Under the pieces are notes generated by a model, which ran no database searches, was not told the DNA's origin, and saw nothing but the letters and a program-made list of their open reading frames with translations. The position numbers and the translations under genes are program-made. A stretch of 8,125 nt of DNA from Gemmatimonadota bacterium (lineage in GTDB: Bacteria > Gemmatimonadota > Gemmatimonadetes > Gemmatimonadales > GWC2-71-9), in assembly GCA_022573095.1 (NCBI GenBank), contig JACZUR010000092.1, forward strand, positions 1-8,125, read 5' to 3'. This document shows positions 5,942 through 8,125 of the stretch, piece after piece; the first letter of the stretch is position 1, and every line of letters starts with the position of its first letter.

Positions 5942-6305
5942 GTGCGGAACAATACTTTGAAACGGATAACGCTACAGACCGATCGGCCTTTTTCTGGTCA
6001 AGCCCATCACCGGCAAGAGCAAAGTGGAGCGTCACTTCCGTATATCGCCGAGGTTCTTCGTCGCGTCGCAATCCGTCAACGGTGACCCTGAGTCTCTTCA
6101 GATCAACCTTCATCTTCTTCATGATCAAGACCACGTCTGACGCGGCGCACGAGGCGCACGCAAGCAGCAAGAGCAGCATGGGACCGGGAGCGGAGTCATT
6201 GTCTCCATCTATCTGGATCGAAGGTGTTTCAGGTTCGGTGCCTCGTGCTGCGAACTTCAATCCTTCTCGGCACCACTCCAAACTTACCGAGCGTCTAGAC
6301 GGCAT
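5886..6305 (-). CDS. OsmC/Ohr-family protein
   Basis: OsmC-fold proteins are cytosolic; several are cysteine-based peroxidases acting on organic hydroperoxides, though many members are uncharacterised. This 139-residue protein has the family layout. An N-terminal strand segment (SVSLEWCREGLKFAARG) is followed by IDGD....PGPMLLLLLACASCAASDVV, with Cys53 at the start of the central helix. Then come DVVLIMKKMKVDLKRLRVTVDG, RRYTEVTLHFALAGDGLD, and the second conserved cysteine, Cys119, in KYCSA. Both putative catalytic cysteines are therefore present; Cys12 and Cys50 are extra. The ATG at 6305 is chosen because GGAG lies seven bases upstream. An ATG at 6311 is only one base from that GGAG. It follows pgsA by 15 bases. 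Whether it is a true peroxidase or a generic OsmC-like protein cannot be told. Confidence 0.9.
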   Translation of the reverse strand: MPSRRSVSLEWCREGLKFAARGTEPETPSIQIDGDNDSAPGPMLLLLLACASCAASDVVLIMKKMKVDLKRLRVTVDGLRRDEEPRRYTEVTLHFALAGDGLDQKKADRSVALSVSKYCSALASLAPDIAIAYSATVEE

Positions 6306-6320
6306 TGACATGCTCCATCG

Positions 6321-6845
6321 CTATTCGGGTTCCCTCTCGGACGATGTCAGTACTACTCGACTGTAGTCAGCTATGGCATACAGCGATACGGCTCCAGTAG
6401 CCCAAACCAGCGGTCGAATTAGATCCGAATCGGCGATGAACGCAAGGAGAACGAGTACCTGCCCAATCGTCACGGCCTTTCCTCCGGCGCGCGCGGGTAG
6501 CGCAGTAGGTCGGCCGAGTATCCACACGGCTAGGAAGCTGAGCAGCGCTACAGCATCCCTGAGAAGGACTGCAAAGAGCTCGACTAGGTGGAGACTCGAT
6601 TCCCGGAACAGCACCCAGAAGGCCGCCAGCATGAAGAGCTTGTCGCAAATCGGATCCAGGATCGCACCAACACGCGACCCGCCCGTACGTCGAGCCCAGA
6701 TCCCGTCCCCAACGTCGGAGACGACGGTCGCCGCGAGCACAATAAGCCTGTGAAGCGGGTTTGCGAGAACTACGAATGCAACCGCCAGCGGGATTCGCAC
6801 GGCAGTCAGAAAGTCGGGGGGCGTTATCAGCCTTTCTTGCCGCAA
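6321..6845 (-). CDS. pgsA: CDP-alcohol phosphatidyltransferase (PgsA-like)
   Basis: A membrane enzyme that transfers a phosphatidyl group from CDP-diacylglycerol to an alcohol, most likely glycerol-3-phosphate on the way to phosphatidylglycerol. The 174 residues form several hydrophobic segments. The CDP-alcohol motif spans D44 to D68: D-x2-D-G-x2-A-R-x7-G-x3-D-x3-D, with all Asp residues present. The family spacer between AR and G is normally eight, so this copy is one residue short. I chose the TTG at 6845 because GGAGG lies about seven bases upstream. An earlier in-frame TTG at 6875 precedes the predicted transcription start. The N-terminus (LITPPDFLTAVRIPLA) is typical of PgsA. It is first in an operon with osmC and the barrel-like gene. 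The alcohol substrate is not certain; a cardiolipin- or phosphatidylinositol-type synthase is possible. Confidence 0.88.
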   Translation of the reverse strand: MRQERLITPPDFLTAVRIPLAVAFVVLANPLHRLIVLAATVVSDVGDGIWARRTGGSRVGAILDPICDKLFMLAAFWVLFRESSLHLVELFAVLLRDAVALLSFLAVWILGRPTALPARAGGKAVTIGQVLVLLAFIADSDLIRPLVWATGAVSLYAIADYSRVVLTSSEREPE

Positions 6846-6848
6846 CGG

Positions 6849-6863
6849 CCTACCTCCGGTAGG
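6849..6863 (-). promoter_or_regulatory. Hairpin containing the pgsA Shine-Dalgarno sequence
   Basis: On the minus strand, CCTACC-GGA-GGTAGG is a perfect 6-bp inverted repeat with a 3-base loop. The ribosome site GGAGG occupies the loop and the 3' arm, about seven bases before the TTG start at 6845. The stem, if formed in the mRNA, would hide the ribosome site. The same repeat could instead be a DNA operator just downstream of the transcription start. Confidence 0.5.
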
Positions 6864-6877
6864 TTGTAGATGCAACG

Positions 6878-6886
6878 ATTATACCA
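6878..6886 (-). promoter_or_regulatory. Extended -10 promoter of the pgsA-osmC operon
   Basis: The minus strand reads TGGTATAAT: a perfect TATAAT (6883-6878) preceded by the TG of an extended -10. The 17-base-spaced -35 position (6906-6901, TTCATG) is a poor match, as is common for extended -10 promoters. The predicted start near 6871 leaves a short leader of about 25 bases to the TTG at 6845. Confidence 0.6.
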
Positions 6887-6901
6887 GCGCCGGGGACTTT
6901 C

Positions 6902-7360
6902 ATGAAGCTAGAACTCTTGAAGAATGCTGCGATTTTCGCTGATCTCGGCGACGAAGAACTAGAGAAAGTTGCGGAGATCTGCAAGGAGCAGAGCTTCAAG
7001 TTCGGACAGAACATATTCAAAGAGGGCGAGAAGGGTAACCGCCTATACATCATTTCCACGGGCGATATCCGCATATCGCGAGACGTCCCCGGTTCGGGGG
7101 AAGAGGCGCTCACGGTTCTCAAGCCTGGCGCTTGTTTCGGAGAGATGGCGGTTTTCGACAGGTCAGAACGGTCGACCGACGCAATAGCCAATACTGACTG
7201 CACGCTGATAACTATTTCCAGGCCGGATTTCGAGATGCTTCTCGATTTCGACCGCGATCTGGCATTCAAAATCCTCTGGTCCATAATAAAGCTGTTGTCC
7301 GAGAGGTTGCGAATTACGAACGATAACCTGAGATCCTTCCTCGCGATGTCTATGTTCTAG
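6902..7360 (+). CDS. Stand-alone cyclic-nucleotide-binding domain protein (CRP-like sensor, no DNA-binding domain)
   Basis: The 152 residues form one cyclic-nucleotide-binding (cupin-like) domain, about 5-125. Visible are LKNAAIFADLGDEEL (the entry helix), FKFGQNIFKEGEKGNRLYIISTGDIRIS (32-59), and a phosphate-binding cassette FGEMAVFDRSERSTDAIA (79-96). The cassette contains the Glu (E81) and Arg (R90) expected to contact the ligand. The C-terminal part (about 113-152) is helical and ends in NLRSFLAMSMF, with no helix-turn-helix, so it is not a CRP/FNR transcription factor by itself. It may bind cAMP or a related ligand and act through a partner, or it may no longer bind a ligand. The ATG at 6902 has GGGGA five bases upstream. 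It is divergent from pgsA, with 56 bases between the start codons, and its start overlaps the -35 zone of the pgsA promoter. Confidence 0.92.
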   Translation: MKLELLKNAAIFADLGDEELEKVAEICKEQSFKFGQNIFKEGEKGNRLYIISTGDIRISRDVPGSGEEALTVLKPGACFGEMAVFDRSERSTDAIANTDCTLITISRPDFEMLLDFDRDLAFKILWSIIKLLSERLRITNDNLRSFLAMSMF

Positions 7361-7368
7361 GCGAAGAG

Positions 7369-8010
7369 TCACGCCTGTTCGACTGTACCCCTGACCACAA
7401 ACTCAGCACGCCTGTCCGCAACAAATATGTTGCGCGAAACCCTCTGTACATCTTCCGCACTAACTTGCAGGAGTTTCTCTCCCGCCTGGCCGAATTCCCC
7501 CATCGCATCATTTAACCAGTAGGTAAGGAGATCACCCTGGACCGACAACGAGCTCTGCATTTTGATGCGCTCCAAACCAGCCGCATAGCGGCAAGCCCGG
7601 AGTAACTCGTCGGGTGCTACCTCATCGGCGGCTAGCAAATCGAGCTGCTGCAGCATGGCGTCTCGAGCTTCCCCCTCGCGTTCGGGCGAAGTGGCGATAT
7701 ATGTGAACATCGCCCCGGCCAGCCGCTTCATCCAGGGAGTGGCGGTTACGGTATACGCCAGAGCACGGTCTTCTCTCAGAGCATGAAACAACCGGCCGGC
7801 CATTCCTCCGAGGATTTTGGATACAATTACGGTTGCGTATCTGTCTGGTTCACAGAACGACACGGCGGGATACGCCATGGCAATAGCGGTTTGAGCCTTG
7901 GCACGCTCCTCCCACTCCGAACCAGGGGTCCACAGAGGAGTTCGTGTTTCGAGCACCCCCCCCTCCCCTGTCGCCGGCCACGATATTTGGCGTTCGACCG
8001 CTTCGGCCAT
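7369..8010 (-). CDS. M16 (insulinase/pitrilysin-type) peptidase, C-terminal domain fragment
   Basis: The 213-residue open frame matches the C-terminal, non-catalytic half of an M16 zinc peptidase. Landmarks are RAKAQTAIAMAYPA (36-49), GGMAGRLFHALREDRALAYTVTATP (68-92, the conserved R..Y region), YIATSPEREGEARDAML, and the closing VSAEDVQRVSRNIFVADRRAEFVVRG. The N-terminal catalytic domain with its HxxEH zinc site is not in the window. The frame begins at an ATG (8010) without a good ribosome site and starts partway through the M16_C fold, lacking the usual first strand. An in-frame stop lies at 8097-8095. A coding-like segment in another phase continues upstream to the edge. The gene is therefore probably part of a longer one broken by an indel, or a degraded copy. 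It converges on the cyclic-nucleotide-binding gene, 8 bases apart. Confidence 0.85.
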   Translation of the reverse strand: MAEAVERQISWPATGEGGVLETRTPLWTPGSEWEERAKAQTAIAMAYPAVSFCEPDRYATVIVSKILGGMAGRLFHALREDRALAYTVTATPWMKRLAGAMFTYIATSPEREGEARDAMLQQLDLLAADEVAPDELLRACRYAAGLERIKMQSSLSVQGDLLTYWLNDAMGEFGQAGEKLLQVSAEDVQRVSRNIFVADRRAEFVVRGTVEQA

Positions 8011-8123
8011 GCGGTGGCTCTCGCGCCGGGGACGCTGCGATGTGCTTCGCGAATCTCGGCAGCTATTGGAGGGGGAGCAATCGGGCGGCTCGCTTCACAG
8101 CCCAGGCTTACGGAGGCGCTACC
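8011..8123 (-). pseudogene. Possible out-of-frame upstream part of the M16 peptidase gene
   Basis: On the minus strand the frame starting at 8123 is open from the window edge past 8010, a different phase from the M16 fragment. It reads ...EASRPIAPPPIAAEIREAHRS... and then VPGARATA. This resembles the helix-plus-strand lead-in (xxREAHRxxYxPxxAT) that comes before the missing first strand of M16_C domains. Joining the two needs a -1 shift and probably a small deletion near 8010. The resemblance is judged by eye and is weak. Confidence 0.3.
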
Positions 8124-8125
8124 GT

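Noticed and set aside
6846..6875. TTG at 6875 as the pgsA start
   Set aside because: It lies upstream of the transcription start predicted from TGGTATAAT and has no ribosome site. The TTG at 6845 has a strong one.
6850..7284. A 144-codon minus-strand open frame opposite the cyclic-nucleotide-binding gene
   Set aside because: It is antisense to a clear CRP-like binding domain, is Ser/Arg-rich, and crosses the pgsA promoter.
7359..7376. Inverted repeat AGGCG/CGCCT between the convergent genes as a bidirectional terminator
   Set aside because: The stem is only five base pairs with an eight-base loop, and no U-run follows on either strand. This is too weak to call a terminator.
1..8125. Mobile element, CRISPR array, tRNA/rRNA, toxin-antitoxin or defence system
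   Set aside because: On reading both strands I found no transposase, integrase, spaced direct repeats, cloverleaf-like sequence, or recognised toxin, nuclease or helicase motif.

Overview
The window looks like bacterial chromosome from a Gram-negative-type (diderm) organism of moderate to high GC. It encodes System I cytochrome c maturation proteins, a periplasmic disulfide pair and a small protein that looks like an outer-membrane barrel. The source lineage cannot be fixed from sequence alone. A VKOR-type oxidase in place of DsbB, a stand-alone cyclic-nucleotide-binding protein and an M16 peptidase together would fit lineages such as Gemmatimonadota or deltaproteobacteria-like groups, but this is a weak inference. 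I see no rRNA, tRNA, insertion sequence, CRISPR array, phage gene or defence gene.

Left block (1-5106, minus strand). One tightly packed, apparently co-transcribed run reads right to left: dsbA-like thioredoxin, VKOR, ccmA, ccmB, ccmC, ccmD, hemC, hemB (hemB is cut by the left edge). Most junctions overlap (ATGA, GTGA, 8 or 14 bases). A good sigma70-like promoter (TTGACA, 18 bases, TGTATA) lies upstream of the dsbA-like gene. The genes form a coherent set: DsbA/VKOR make disulfides in the cell envelope, CcmABCD handle heme for attachment to apocytochrome c, and HemB/HemC make early tetrapyrrole intermediates. The 41-codon ccmD is small and easily missed.

Middle (5107-6886). A short plus-strand gene for an unrecognised 89-residue protein diverges from the dsbA promoter. 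It converges, 3 bases apart, on a second minus-strand operon that reads right to left: a CDP-alcohol phosphatidyltransferase (pgsA-like), an OsmC-family protein and a small secreted barrel-like protein. This operon has an extended -10 promoter (TGGTATAAT). Its first gene starts at a TTG whose Shine-Dalgarno lies in a small hairpin.

Right (6902-8125). A plus-strand gene for a stand-alone cyclic-nucleotide-binding domain protein diverges from pgsA and converges, 8 bases apart, on a minus-strand M16-peptidase C-terminal region. The M16 frame is closed upstream by a stop, while coding-like sequence continues in another phase to the edge. This suggests a frameshifted or internally deleted gene, or a sequencing error.

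Most of the window is recognisable housekeeping. I found no convincing undescribed system. The items most worth a second look are the disulfide-heme-cytochrome supraoperon, the hairpin over the pgsA ribosome site, the shortened pgsA motif, the 89-residue orphan and the broken M16 reading frame.
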